NCBI RefSeq assembly: GCF_002929745.1
Contig: NZ_PJIQ01000008.1
Location: 159,591-223,590, forward strand
Reading direction: 5' to 3'
DNA from: Arthrobacter sp. B1805
GTDB taxonomy: Bacteria; Actinomycetota; Actinomycetes; Actinomycetales; Micrococcaceae
DNA: 64,000 nt
The notes below the pieces were generated by a model. It saw only the letters and a program-made list of their open reading frames with translations. It was not told where the DNA came from and made no database searches. The position numbers and the translations under genes were made by a program. Positions 10,168 through 19,288 of this stretch are shown here, piece by piece; within the stretch, counting starts at the first letter, position 1, and each line of letters begins with the position of its first letter.

Positions 10168-11028
10168 GTGGCCGACTCATTCAGCTTCGAGGCGATCGGC
10201 ACGAGCTGGCGCGTGGACAGCCGTGCGCCGCTGCTGCCGCGCCAGCGCACCGAACTCCTGCAACTCGCCGAGGAGTACGACACGCTCTATTCGCGCTTCC
10301 GCCAGGATTCGGGCGTCACGGCGCTCGCGGAGTCCGGGGGGCACCTCCCGCTGCCGCGCCACGGGGCCGCGCTGGGCGCCCTCATGCGCACGCTGCACGA
10401 CCTCACGGGTGGTGGCGTCACGCCCCTGGTCGGCGAGCGCCTCGCGGCGCAGGGGTACGACGCCGACTACTCCTTCGTCCCCACAGCACCTCCATCGCCT
10501 TCCCGCGCCTGGGACGACCTCCTGGACTGGACGACCGACGGCGTCACCCTGGCCGAACCGGCCCTCCTCGACGTCGGTGCCGCGGGCAAGGGCCAGCTTG
10601 TGGACCTCATGGTGGAGAGCCTCGTCGCGGCCGGGCACCAGGACGTGATCGTGGATGCCAGTGGGGACATGCGGCGGGTCGGGGACGGATCCATCACCGT
10701 CGCCCTCGAGCATCCGTACGACGCATCGTCCGCCATCGGTACTGTCGGCCTCGGCTCCGGTGCGCTGTGCGCGTCCGCCTCGAACCGCCGCACCTGGGGT
10801 GACGGCCTGCACCATGTCCTCGACGCCCGGACCGGCCGCTGCGTCGACACCGTCGTCGCCTCGTGGGTCCTCGCCGAGGACGCCATGACCGCCGATGGAC
10901 TGTGCACCGCGCTGTTCGTCGCGGACCCCGTCGAGCTCGCAGGATCGTTCGATTTCGACTACGTCCTGATGTACTCGGACGGACGCGCCCGGTTCTCCAC
11001 CCCACTTGCAGGAGCCCTGTTCTCATGA
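10168..11028 (+). CDS. apbE: FAD:protein FMN transferase (ApbE family)
   Basis: Transfers FMN from FAD to a Thr/Ser of partner proteins. Family motifs are visible: DVGAAGKGQLVDLM, the Mg/FAD loop IVDASGDMRRVG, and a C-terminal block LDARTG...TVVASWVLAEDAMTADGLCTALFV. At 286 aa it lacks an obvious signal peptide or lipobox, unlike many Gram-negative ApbE proteins, so flavinylation may precede export or the domain may act in the cytosol. GTG start, 10 nt after the lipoprotein gene; its stop overlaps the next ATG (ATGA). The obvious substrate is the FMN-binding lipoprotein next door. Confidence 0.92.
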   Translation: MADSFSFEAIGTSWRVDSRAPLLPRQRTELLQLAEEYDTLYSRFRQDSGVTALAESGGHLPLPRHGAALGALMRTLHDLTGGGVTPLVGERLAAQGYDADYSFVPTAPPSPSRAWDDLLDWTTDGVTLAEPALLDVGAAGKGQLVDLMVESLVAAGHQDVIVDASGDMRRVGDGSITVALEHPYDASSAIGTVGLGSGALCASASNRRTWGDGLHHVLDARTGRCVDTVVASWVLAEDAMTADGLCTALFVADPVELAGSFDFDYVLMYSDGRARFSTPLAGALFS

Positions 11029-12536
11029 CCGCAGCACTCGACGGCCTGCTGGGCCGCATCACCATGTATCGCCTGACGCTGATCCTGCTCCTGGTGCTGA
11101 CCGTCGAGGCGCTCGTGCTCTCCCTGACCGGACTCCTCGCCTACACACCGGCCGAGATCGGTGGCACCCTCGTCGCCGCGGTCGGAGGAACCATCATCGG
11201 GACGCGGCTCATGGCCCTGATCCTGAGGTTGCGCCCACACGGCGACTCCTCGCTCATCACGGGGCTGATCGTGTTCCTCATCATGTTCCCGTCGAGCACC
11301 GCGGCCGGGCTGGGGGGCGTCCTCGTCGCCGGTGTCGCGGCCGGCGCGTCGAAGTTCCTCCTGGCCTTCAAGGGCCGGCACATCTTCAATCCGGCGGCGA
11401 CCGGCGCCGTCGTCGCGACCCTGTTCGGCGTCGGCGCGGCGGCCTGGTGGGTTGCCAACGCCTACATGCTGCCCGTCGTCGCCGTCGGTGCGGCCCTGCT
11501 CCTCTACCGGACGCGGAAGCTCTCCATGGCCGCGGTGTTCCTGGTGGTGGCCCTCGGCATCCTGCTGTTCAACCTCGTGCAGGGCGGGATGCTCCCCGGG
11601 GCCGGCCTGCAGCTCGTCCTCACCTCCTATCCCGTCCTGTTCCTGCTCGGTTTCATGATGACCGAACCCCTTACCCTCCCGCCCCTGCGCTGGCAGCAGT
11701 GGCTCTTCGCTGCGATCGTGGCCACCGTCTTCGCCCTGCAGGTATCCATCGGACCCGTCTTCCTCGGTCCGGAGTTCGCGCTGGTCATCGGCAACGCAGT
11801 GGCCTTCCTTCTGGGGCAGCGGCGGGGCGTCCGGTTGTCCTTCGACGGATCGCGCCAACTCACGCCGACCAGTACGGAGCTCGTCTTCAGGCCGGCGAAA
11901 CCCGTGCGCTTCCGGGCCGGCCAGTACATGGAACTGAGCATGCCGCACCGTGGTGCCGACAGCCGGGGCAGCCGCAGGGTCTTCAGCATCACGTCCGCGC
12001 CCCAGCAGTCCGAAGCCGTGACCTTCGGACTGAGGACGACGGAATCGGGAAGCTCCTTCAAGAAGGCCCTCCTCGAGCTGCCGAAGGATGCGAGCATCAC
12101 CGGCACCGTCGTCGGCGGCGACTTCACCCTGCCCCGCGATCCGTCCGTGCCGCTGCTGCTCGCCGCCGGGGGCATCGGCGTCACGCCCTTCATCAGCCAG
12201 CTCCGGGAACTCGCCGCACGGGGCGAGGAGCGCGACGTCGTCCTCGTCTACGCGGTCCGCAGCGAGCAGGAAATCGCGTTCCGCGACGAACTGACCGACC
12301 TGGGCACGCGCGTCGTGGTGTTCATGCCCTCCGCGGGCGGCCTGCCGTCGCTCCCGGACGGCTGGACCTACGGAGGCGAGCGACCAGCCGCGGAGAAGCT
12401 CCTCGCCGCCGTACCGGACCTGAAGCAGCGCAAGGTGCTCGTCTCGGGATCGCCCTCGTTCATCGGGGACTTCCGCTCGGAGGTTCGAACGGCAGGTGTT
12501 TCGCGAGTGCGGACGGACGCCTTCCTAGGGTACTGA
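11025..12536 (+). CDS. Membrane NqrB/RnfD-like domain fused to a ferredoxin/flavodoxin reductase domain
   Basis: A 503-aa fusion. Residues about 1-270 form roughly ten hydrophobic helices with RnfD/NqrB-like signatures (IFNPAATG, MMTEPLTLPP). Residues about 275-503 are an FAD/NAD(P) reductase: FRAGQYMELS, the FAD-binding RVFSITSAP, and the nucleotide-binding AAGGIGVTPF. It probably takes electrons from cytosolic NAD(P)H and hands them through the membrane to the flavinylated lipoprotein. I find no (S/T)GAT motif in the membrane part, so unlike true RnfD/NqrB it seems not to carry its own covalent FMN. It overlaps apbE by 4 nt. The terminal acceptor is unknown. Confidence 0.85.
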   Translation: MTAALDGLLGRITMYRLTLILLLVLTVEALVLSLTGLLAYTPAEIGGTLVAAVGGTIIGTRLMALILRLRPHGDSSLITGLIVFLIMFPSSTAAGLGGVLVAGVAAGASKFLLAFKGRHIFNPAATGAVVATLFGVGAAAWWVANAYMLPVVAVGAALLLYRTRKLSMAAVFLVVALGILLFNLVQGGMLPGAGLQLVLTSYPVLFLLGFMMTEPLTLPPLRWQQWLFAAIVATVFALQVSIGPVFLGPEFALVIGNAVAFLLGQRRGVRLSFDGSRQLTPTSTELVFRPAKPVRFRAGQYMELSMPHRGADSRGSRRVFSITSAPQQSEAVTFGLRTTESGSSFKKALLELPKDASITGTVVGGDFTLPRDPSVPLLLAAGGIGVTPFISQLRELAARGEERDVVLVYAVRSEQEIAFRDELTDLGTRVVVFMPSAGGLPSLPDGWTYGGERPAAEKLLAAVPDLKQRKVLVSGSPSFIGDFRSEVRTAGVSRVRTDAFLGY

Positions 12537-12620
12537 CGGCCGGCCCGGCACATACCGGGACGGTGCGGTCGTCGTGTAGCCGTGGTGCGCTCGCGTTTTC
12601 CCGACCCTTCCGGCACCTGC

Positions 12621-12626
12621 TAAGCT
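12621..12626 (+). promoter_or_regulatory. Candidate extended -10 for tRNA-Arg
   Basis: TAAGCT preceded by TGC (TGnTAnnnT) lies about 38 nt before the mature tRNA 5' end. The -35 region is weak. Confidence 0.3.
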
Positions 12627-12663
12627 CGATAAGTCCCTTACGGGTACGGGAGTTCCCGTGTCT

Positions 12664-12739
12664 GCCTTCGTAGCTCAGGGGATAGAGCGTCTGCCTCCGG
12701 AGCAGAAGGTCGTAGGTTCGAATCCTATCGAGGGCACCA
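12664..12739 (+). tRNA. tRNA-Arg (anticodon CCG)
   Basis: A full cloverleaf is readable. The acceptor stem GCCTTCG pairs with CGAGGGC (one G-U pair), the anticodon stem is TCTGC/GCAGA with loop CTCCGGA and anticodon CCG at 12697-12699, and the T-arm GTAGG-TTCGAAT-CCTAT is normal. CCA is encoded (12737-12739). It reads CGG codons, which are common in this genome. It stands alone and is followed by its own hairpin terminator. Confidence 0.95.
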
Positions 12740-12756
12740 AGACTCATGCAGAGTCC

Positions 12757-12786
12757 ACCGCCGTCGGCCATCAGGCCGACGGCGGT
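12757..12786 (+). terminator. Terminator of tRNA-Arg
   Basis: A 13-bp perfect stem (12757-12769 with 12774-12786) and a 4-nt ATCA loop, followed by TCTGCG, begins 17 nt after the tRNA. The stem is GC-rich with only a short T run. Confidence 0.65.
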
Positions 12787-12831
12787 TCTGCGTTCCGGGA
12801 CCAGCCAGAAGTTCCGAAAACCCTCCAGAAT

Positions 12832-12865
12832 GAGGACAGTTCCTGTCCTCCTGTCGTCGTACCGT
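12832..12865 (+). promoter_or_regulatory. Inverted-repeat operator and -10 box of the WYL regulator gene
   Basis: GAGGACAG (12832-12839) and CTGTCCTC (12843-12850) form a perfect 8-bp inverted repeat with a 3-nt spacer. It covers the place where a -35 element would sit for the -10 box TACCGT (12860-12865). That box ends 6 nt before the ATG at 12872, so the transcript would be leaderless. The layout suits autoregulation by the WYL protein. Confidence 0.5.
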
Positions 12866-12871
12866 TGACCC

Positions 12872-13888
12872 ATGATCGAGACCTCGGCGCGCCTGCTGCA
12901 ACTCCTGTCGCTGCTGCAGCTGAGACGCGAGTGGACCGGACCGGCACTGGCCCAGCGCATGGATGTCACGGAGCGCACGGTGCGCCGGGACATCGGGAAG
13001 CTGCGGACCCTGGGCTACCCGATCAACGCCTCGCCCGGCGTCGCCGGCGGCTACCAGCTCGGCGCCGGCGCTCAGCTGCCTCCCCTCCTGCTCGACGACG
13101 ACGAGGCGCTCGCCGTCGCGATCGGGCTCACCGCGGTCACGGCCAGCCCGGTCTCCGGCGTCGGTGAAGCCTCCGTCCGTGCTCTCACGAAGCTCGAGCA
13201 GGTCCTGCCGCCGCGACTGCGGCCCCGCTTCTCGGGCCTGCGCTCCGCCGTGACGCGCATGGCCGCGGCCAGCACCCCCGTCAATCCCGAGGTGCTCACG
13301 GCCCTCTCGGCAGCCATCACGGAACGGCGCAGTGTCGCCTTCCGCTACGACCGCCACGACGGCGAGTCGTCGCGACGCGTCGTCGAGCCGTACCGCCTCG
13401 TGGACACGGGACGGCGGTGGTACCTGGTCGCCTTCGACCGCACGCGCGACGACTGGAGGACGTTCCGCGTCGACCGCTGCCAGAGCGTGCCCGTGGCACG
13501 GGACCGCTTCGTGCCGCGTCCCCTGCCGGCCGCGGACCTGGCAGCGTACGTCCAGGAGTCGATCACGCGCTCGCCCTATTCCTACGACGCTGTCATCCGG
13601 TTCCACGCGCCCGTGCACGAGCTGGAGACCCGCGTTCCGTCGAGCACAGGGACGCTGGAGGCGGACGGCGACTACACGGTGCTGCGTGCCGGCTTCGACT
13701 CCCTCGATTTTCCGGTGGCCTACCTGGCGAGCTGGGACATCGACTTCGAGGTGCTGGAGCCCGCCGAGATGCGCGAGCGCGCCGTCGTCGTCGCCGAGCG
13801 GCTCCGCCGGTCCGCCGCGGCCCCGACGGCGAGCGCGACACCCGGCGTATCCGACGGCGCGGAGCGGGCGCACTCCAGCCCTCGGTGA
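12872..13888 (+). CDS. WYL-domain transcriptional regulator (YafY type)
   Basis: A 338-aa regulator. It has an N-terminal winged helix-turn-helix of HTH_11/DeoR type (residues about 1-60, with WTGPALAQRMDVTERTVRRDI), a central linker, a WYL domain (about 140-220, VVEPYRLVDTGRRWYLVAFD) and a C-terminal WCX-like extension. WYL domains are thought to sense nucleic acids or small ligands. The ATG at 12872 has no Shine-Dalgarno sequence and lies 6 nt after a TACCGT box, next to a perfect inverted repeat. It is monocistronic in appearance, with hrpA starting 46 bp after it. The ligand and target genes are not evident. Confidence 0.9.
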   Translation: MIETSARLLQLLSLLQLRREWTGPALAQRMDVTERTVRRDIGKLRTLGYPINASPGVAGGYQLGAGAQLPPLLLDDDEALAVAIGLTAVTASPVSGVGEASVRALTKLEQVLPPRLRPRFSGLRSAVTRMAAASTPVNPEVLTALSAAITERRSVAFRYDRHDGESSRRVVEPYRLVDTGRRWYLVAFDRTRDDWRTFRVDRCQSVPVARDRFVPRPLPAADLAAYVQESITRSPYSYDAVIRFHAPVHELETRVPSSTGTLEADGDYTVLRAGFDSLDFPVAYLASWDIDFEVLEPAEMRERAVVVAERLRRSAAAPTASATPGVSDGAERAHSSPR

Positions 13889-13934
13889 ACGCCCGCCTGC
13901 CGTCCGGTGCGAGGAACTAGACTGGCAGGCAACT

Positions 13935-16900
13935 ATGGCACTGACAATCTCCTACCCCGCGGATCTTCCCGTCTCGGACCGCCGGGCCGACATCATGGCC
14001 GCGATCGCCGCCAACCAGGTCACCATCATCGCCGGCGAGACCGGCTCCGGTAAGACGACGCAGATCCCCAAGATGTGCCTCGAACTCGGGCTCGCGGAGC
14101 ACGGGCTGATCGGCCACACCCAGCCACGGCGCCTCGCCGCGCGCACGGTCGCCGAGCGCATCGCGGAGGAACTGCAGGTCCCCCTCGGCGAGGAGGTCGG
14201 CTACCAGGTCCGTTTCACCGGATCCGTGGGACGGAAGACGAAGATCAAGCTGATGACCGACGGCATCCTGCTCGCCGAGATCCAGCACGACAGGATGCTG
14301 CGCAAGTACAGCACGATCATCATCGACGAGGCCCACGAACGAAGCCTCAACATCGACTTCATCCTCGGCTACCTCAAGCGCATTCTGCCGGAACGCCCGG
14401 ACCTGAAAGTCATCATCACCTCGGCCACCATCGATCCCGAGCGCTTCGCTGCGCATTTCGCCGCCGACGCCGCCCTGGCCGAGACCTCGCCCGCACCGAT
14501 CATCGAGGTGTCGGGCCGGACCTATCCGGTGGAGATCCGATACCGGCCGCTCGACCAGCCCCCCGGCGGGCTCGACGACGGCGACGGCGGCGCGGAGAGC
14601 GAGCTCGAGGAGGAGCGTGACCCCCTCGACGCCGTCTGTGACGCCGTGGACGAGCTCTCCGTCGAGGCGCCCGGAGACATCCTCGTGTTCTTCTCCGGGG
14701 AGCGCGAGATTCGCGACGCCGCCGATGCGCTCCGCGCCCGCATCCAGTCCACGGCGCGGCTGCGGGGCACCGAGGTCCTGCCCCTGTTCGCCCGGCTCTC
14801 GCTCGAGGAGCAGCACCGCGTCTTCCGCCCCACCGGCAGCCATCGCCGGATCGTGCTCGCAACCAACGTCGCGGAGACCTCGCTCACCGTTCCCGGCATC
14901 AAGTACGTCATCGACACGGGCACCGCACGCATCTCCCGGTACTCGCACCGCACCAAGGTGCAGCGACTGCCGATCGAGCGCGTCTCGCAGGCATCCGCGA
15001 ACCAGCGGTCGGGCCGCAGCGGACGCGTCTCCAACGGCATCGCCATCCGCCTCTACTCCGAAGAGGACTTCGCTTCGCGGCGGCCCTTCACAGAACCGGA
15101 GATCCTGCGGACCAGCCTGGCGGCGGTCATCCTGCAGATGGCGGCGATGGGCGTCACGCGCGGGCCGAAGGACATCGCGGACTTCCCCTTCCTCGAACCG
15201 CCGGAGACGAAGGCGATCAATGACGGCGTCGCCCTCCTGCGCGAGTTGGGAGCGCTGAAGGACGACGGCGGGCTCTCCGCCGTCGGGCGCAAGCTCGCCC
15301 AGCTGCCTGTGGACCCGCGCCTCGGGCGCATGATCGTCGAGGCCGGAACGCGCGGGGCGGTCAAGGAGGTCATGGTCCTCGCCGCCGCGCTGACCATCCA
15401 GGATCCGCGCGAGCGCCCTTCCGCGGACCAACCCGCGAAGCAGCAGCAGGCAGCCGAGAAGCACAAACGCTTCGTCGACGAGAATTCCGACTTCACCGCC
15501 TACCTGAACCTGTGGCGGTACCTCCAGCAGAAGCAGGACGAGCTCTCCTCGACGCAGTTCCGGAAACTGTGCCGGACAGAGTTCATCAACTACCTCCGCG
15601 TGAGGGAGTGGCAGGACCTGTTCCACCAGCTGCGCCAGCTCGCGAAGCCACTCGGGATCACCCTGCCTGCGGGACCGGTGGACCCCGTCGGACTGCATGA
15701 TCCCATCCACATCAGCCTGCTCGCGGGCCTGCTCAGCAATATCGGGCTCTACGACCAGCGCAAGCGCGAGTACGCCGGCGCCCGCGGGACGCGCTTCGCC
15801 GTCTTCCCGGGTTCCGCGCTCTTCAAGAAGTCACCCGACTGGGTGATGGCCGCCGAACTGGTGGAGACGTCGCGCCTGTGGGCACGCGTAGTGGCCCGGA
15901 TCGACCCCCTGTGGGCGGAGCAGGTGGCACCGCACCTCGTGAAGCGCACCTACAGCGAGCCCCACTGGTCCCGGAAGATGGGCTCGGTCATGGCGTACGA
16001 GAAGGTGACCCTCTACGGCGTGCCGATCGTGCCGCAGCGCCGCATCAACTACGGCCGCATCGACCGCGAGGTCGCCCGCGAGCTGTTCATCCGGCATGCT
16101 CTGGTGGAGGGCGACTGGAAGACCCATCACACCTTCTTCAGCCGCAACCAGGCCCGTCTCGCCGAGGTCGAAGAACTCGAGAACCGCCTGCGACGGCGCG
16201 ACCTCCGCGTCGACGACGAGACGCTGTTCGAGTTCTACGACCAGCTCATCGGCCCTGACGTCGTGTCCGAGAGGCACTTCGACTCCTGGTGGAAGAAGAC
16301 GCGCCAGGACCACCCCGACCTGCTCGACTTCGATCCGGAGCAGCTCCTCAGCGAGGACGCCGCGGAGCTCGACGAGGCCGCGTTCCCGAGCGTGTGGCAC
16401 CAGGCGGGCTTCGAACTGCCGCTGACCTACGAATTCTCACCCCTCACGCCGGGAGCGCATGACGGGGTGACGGTGACGATTCCCGTCCTGTTCCTGAACC
16501 AGCTCGAGCCGAAGCCCTTCCGCTGGCAGATACCGGGGCAGCGCGTGGAACTCGTCACGGCCCTCATCAAGTCCCTGCCGAAGCAGGTGCGGAAGAATTT
16601 CGTGCCCGCGCCCGATGTCGCGCGGGGCGCGGTCGCCGCGTTGGAGGCCGATTTCGATCCCGCACAGGACGACCTCGAAGCGTCACTCGAACTCGCGCTG
16701 CGGCGGCTGCGAGGACACATCATCCCGCCGGGCTCGTGGAACTGGTCCGCCGTTCCCCCGCACCTGCTCATGATGTTCCGGATCGTCGACGCCGAGGGCC
16801 GGGTGCTGGACGAGTCCCGTGACCTCGAGGCGCTGAAGGAATCACTGGCACCCGCCGTCAGCCGCGCTATCGCCCGGTCACTCGGTGCCACCCCCGGCAG

Positions 16901-17969
16901 CACGAGGCCATCGGGAGGCGCCGGGCGCGGGAACGGGCGCACAGCGGATAGCACCGGCCCTGCAGGCCGGCCCGCGACGACGGGTGGCAGGGACGGTCGG
17001 GTCACCGCGAACGTCCAGCCCGCTGCCGCACGCTCGGCCGCCGGTCCCTCGTCCGGCGGAGGCGTCGCGGTGGCAGAGGCACCCGCGGTGGCGGAACGGA
17101 CGGGCGAGAGGGCATGGGTCTTCGGAGCCATCGAGCGCGAGGTGTCCCGCACCGTCGCCGGGCACCGTGTCACGGGCTTCCCCGCGGTGGTCGACGAAGG
17201 CGCCTCCGTCGGATTGAAGGTCTTCCCGACGGCGGGCGAGCAGGCCACCGTGATGCGGGCCGGCATCATCCGGCTGCTGTCCCTGCGCATCCCGAGTCCG
17301 GCGAAATATGTCCTCGAGCACCTCAGCAACACCGAGAAGCTCACCTTCAGCCAGAACCCCCACGGCAGCGTCGCCGAACTGATCCGGGACTGCTCGCTGG
17401 CCGCGATCGACAAGCTCGTGCCGGAGGAACTGCCGTGGACCGAGAAGGACTTCACCACGCTGTACGAGGAGGTCCGGGCCGAACTCATCGACACGGTGTT
17501 CACCGTCACCGCCACGGTGGAGAAGGTGCTGGCGAGCAACCGTCGCATCCAGAAACAGCTCAAGGGCACCACGAGCCTCCCGCTCATCTCGGCCCTCAAC
17601 GACGTCCGGAGCCAACTCGAGCACCTCGTCTATCCGGGCTTCGTCGCGGCGACGGGCTATGCGCAGCTCGCCCACCTTCCCCGGTACCTGCGTGCCATCG
17701 AGATCAGGCTGGAGAAGCTTCCAACGAACGTCCAGCGCGACAGCCTCGGCATGGCCGTGGTGCAGCGGCTGGAGGACGAGTACGACGACGCCGTCGCGTC
17801 GCTCGCCGCTGGTCGCCACCGTCCGGCCGCCCTGCGCCGCGTGCGCTGGATGCTCGAGGAGTTGAGGGTCAGCCTGTTCGCGCAGGACCTGGGAACGGCC
17901 TACTCCGTATCGGAGAAACGCGTGCGCACCGCCCTCAGCGAGGCCCTCGCAACCGCGCGCCAGGGATAG
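13935..17969 (+). CDS. hrpA: ATP-dependent RNA helicase HrpA
   Basis: A 1344-aa DEAH-box helicase. Walker A GETGSGKT is at 34-41, the DEAH motif is in IIIDEAHERSLN, and motif VI is QRSGRSGR; these are followed by the HA2 and OB-fold domains and the long C-terminal HrpA-specific region (DUF3418). A Gly/Arg/Pro/Thr-rich linker (about residues 990-1050) interrupts the C-terminal half. E. coli HrpA, of similar size, rescues stalled or collided ribosomes by pulling mRNA. The ATG at 13935 is used because the helicase fold starts directly after it; the open frame upstream overlaps the WYL gene and is not native. TAGACT at 13917-13922 could be the -10 of a very short leader. Confidence 0.95.
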   Translation: MALTISYPADLPVSDRRADIMAAIAANQVTIIAGETGSGKTTQIPKMCLELGLAEHGLIGHTQPRRLAARTVAERIAEELQVPLGEEVGYQVRFTGSVGRKTKIKLMTDGILLAEIQHDRMLRKYSTIIIDEAHERSLNIDFILGYLKRILPERPDLKVIITSATIDPERFAAHFAADAALAETSPAPIIEVSGRTYPVEIRYRPLDQPPGGLDDGDGGAESELEEERDPLDAVCDAVDELSVEAPGDILVFFSGEREIRDAADALRARIQSTARLRGTEVLPLFARLSLEEQHRVFRPTGSHRRIVLATNVAETSLTVPGIKYVIDTGTARISRYSHRTKVQRLPIERVSQASANQRSGRSGRVSNGIAIRLYSEEDFASRRPFTEPEILRTSLAAVILQMAAMGVTRGPKDIADFPFLEPPETKAINDGVALLRELGALKDDGGLSAVGRKLAQLPVDPRLGRMIVEAGTRGAVKEVMVLAAALTIQDPRERPSADQPAKQQQAAEKHKRFVDENSDFTAYLNLWRYLQQKQDELSSTQFRKLCRTEFINYLRVREWQDLFHQLRQLAKPLGITLPAGPVDPVGLHDPIHISLLAGLLSNIGLYDQRKREYAGARGTRFAVFPGSALFKKSPDWVMAAELVETSRLWARVVARIDPLWAEQVAPHLVKRTYSEPHWSRKMGSVMAYEKVTLYGVPIVPQRRINYGRIDREVARELFIRHALVEGDWKTHHTFFSRNQARLAEVEELENRLRRRDLRVDDETLFEFYDQLIGPDVVSERHFDSWWKKTRQDHPDLLDFDPEQLLSEDAAELDEAAFPSVWHQAGFELPLTYEFSPLTPGAHDGVTVTIPVLFLNQLEPKPFRWQIPGQRVELVTALIKSLPKQVRKNFVPAPDVARGAVAALEADFDPAQDDLEASLELALRRLRGHIIPPGSWNWSAVPPHLLMMFRIVDAEGRVLDESRDLEALKESLAPAVSRAIARSLGATPGSTRPSGGAGRGNGRTADSTGPAGRPATTGGRDGRVTANVQPAAARSAAGPSSGGGVAVAEAPAVAERTGERAWVFGAIEREVSRTVAGHRVTGFPAVVDEGASVGLKVFPTAGEQATVMRAGIIRLLSLRIPSPAKYVLEHLSNTEKLTFSQNPHGSVAELIRDCSLAAIDKLVPEELPWTEKDFTTLYEEVRAELIDTVFTVTATVEKVLASNRRIQKQLKGTTSLPLISALNDVRSQLEHLVYPGFVAATGYAQLAHLPRYLRAIEIRLEKLPTNVQRDSLGMAVVQRLEDEYDDAVASLAAGRHRPAALRRVRWMLEELRVSLFAQDLGTAYSVSEKRVRTALSEALATARQG

Positions 17970-17983
17970 CTGCAGGGCGCCCG

Positions 17984-18508
17984 TCACGGAGTGTCGACGG
18001 CGGCGAACTCCTGGGCCCTCCGCGCGACCGACCGGCGCGTATCCTTCGCGAGCCGCCGGAGGTGCGGCTGCAGCCAGGTCCGGAGTCCGGGGTCGCCGTC
18101 GGACCACTGGAACAGCGTGTCCATTGTCCGGATCAGCACGATCCAGTCCGTCTGCTGCTCCAGGTTGCGCTTCAGTAGTGCCGTGGCCCGGTCCCGCTGG
18201 CCGGCCGTCATGTCCGCTCCCAGCCGGAGGAAGAGCTCTGCCAGCGTCCATCGGGCCGATGGCTGGTCCAGTGTGCCGACGTCGTCGATCAGTTCGTCGA
18301 GCAGAGGGACGAGCCACGCGTGGTGCGCGGCCTCGACGCGTTTCAGCGCACTGGACGTCCGCATCCGGACCACGGGATCCCCACTCCGGTAGCACTCGAC
18401 CAGTTCCTGCAGCCTCGACCGATCGGCTACCACCAGGCCGACGACCTCGTCGGTGCGCCCGAGCGAATTCGGGTGTCCTCCCGCCAGCATCGCGGCGATC
18501 ACTTCCAT
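17984..18508 (-). CDS. HEAT-repeat-like hypothetical protein
   Basis: A 174-aa soluble alpha-helical protein without signal peptide. Repeated helix pairs (GDPVVRMRTSSALKRVE, then ADMTAGQRDRATALLKRNL, then GDPGLRTWLQPHLRRLAKD) suggest HEAT-like repeats. Function unknown; such small proteins are often scaffolds. The ATG at 18508 is preferred over one 6 codons earlier because a TACCTT box lies 8 nt before it. It converges on hrpA (14 bp between stops) and follows the HIT gene by 50 bp on the same strand. Confidence 0.7.
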   Translation of the reverse strand: MEVIAAMLAGGHPNSLGRTDEVVGLVVADRSRLQELVECYRSGDPVVRMRTSSALKRVEAAHHAWLVPLLDELIDDVGTLDQPSARWTLAELFLRLGADMTAGQRDRATALLKRNLEQQTDWIVLIRTMDTLFQWSDGDPGLRTWLQPHLRRLAKDTRRSVARRAQEFAAVDTP

Positions 18509-18558
18509 GGGACGTGAAGGTAGCACCCGGGCGCGGCCTGCGGTAGCAGCTCAGCGGA

Positions 18559-18984
18559 TCAGCGGGGCACGTACGCGTCGTGCCCCGCTTTCCGCAGGGC
18601 GGCCCGCAGCGCCTCGGCCGAGCTGTCCATCGCCGCTGGGTCCGGCGCCGGGTCGATCCGCCGGACATCGAAGTCCGCGGGTGACTGGGTCGGCCACACG
18701 TGCACGTGGAGGTGGGGCACCTCGTAACCCTCGATGAGGACTCCGACGCGCTTCGCGCCGAAGGCCTGCTCCTGCGCGCGGCCGACGGTCTGCGCGACGG
18801 CCATCACCTTCGTCAGCGTCTCCGGGTCTGCCTCGAGCCAGTGTTCGATCTCCCGCCGCGGCACCACGAGCGTGTGACCGGGAGTGATCGGGGCGATCGT
18901 GAGGAACGCGACGACGTCGTCGTCCTGCCAGACGAAGCGCCCGGGCACCTCGCCGTCGATGATCCTGGTGAAGAGCGTCGTCAA
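18559..18984 (-). CDS. HIT-family nucleotide hydrolase/transferase
   Basis: A 141-aa histidine-triad protein with the active-site HLHVHVWP (HxHxHxx) near the C-terminal third; family members hydrolyse AMP-lysine or AMP-phosphoramidate-like substrates. The start is judged to be TTG at 18984 behind AGGAGG, giving MTTLFTRIIDGEVPGRF, which matches the standard N-terminus of HIT proteins. An upstream ATG would add 35 Pro/Gly-rich residues that do not look like a domain. The exact substrate is unknown. Confidence 0.88.
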   Translation of the reverse strand: MTTLFTRIIDGEVPGRFVWQDDDVVAFLTIAPITPGHTLVVPRREIEHWLEADPETLTKVMAVAQTVGRAQEQAFGAKRVGVLIEGYEVPHLHVHVWPTQSPADFDVRRIDPAPDPAAMDSSAEALRAALRKAGHDAYVPR

Positions 18985-19288
18985 CGGACCTCCTGGGGTT
19001 GCAGCCGGAAGGACGCCACCGCCGGTACGACCGGCAGGTAGCTCGGCTCCGCCGCGCAGGGGCGGCGGTACGGGGCGTCCTGGGTTCATCCCCCGACGCT
19101 ACCGCGCCCTCGACCGCCGAGCCAGCAGGAGCCCGTCTGGGCCCTCCGGAACCTCACGGGGAACCCGGCAGGGCCCGGACAGGGCGCAGCCCGGCTGCTG
19201 CAGGGCCGGCCCGGCCACGGAAGGGCTCCGGCGGAGGATCGCAGGAGGGGACGCCGCAGCACCGGCGCGCCGTCGGCGCCCGCCGTCG
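18985..19288. other. 304-bp gap without a convincing gene
   Basis: Between the sulfurtransferase stop and the HIT start on the same strand. It holds only short GC-rich open frames of Arg/Pro/Ser-rich composition, and I see no promoter or terminator I would defend other than the AGGAGG of the HIT gene at its left end. Confidence 0.4.

Noticed and set aside
12658..13167. A 169-codon plus-strand frame covering the tRNA and the WYL start
   Set aside because: It translates through a tRNA gene, a terminator and the WYL gene in another frame.
19084..19089. Upstream ATG for the HIT protein
   Set aside because: It adds a Pro/Gly-rich 35-residue tail; the TTG behind AGGAGG gives the family N-terminus.
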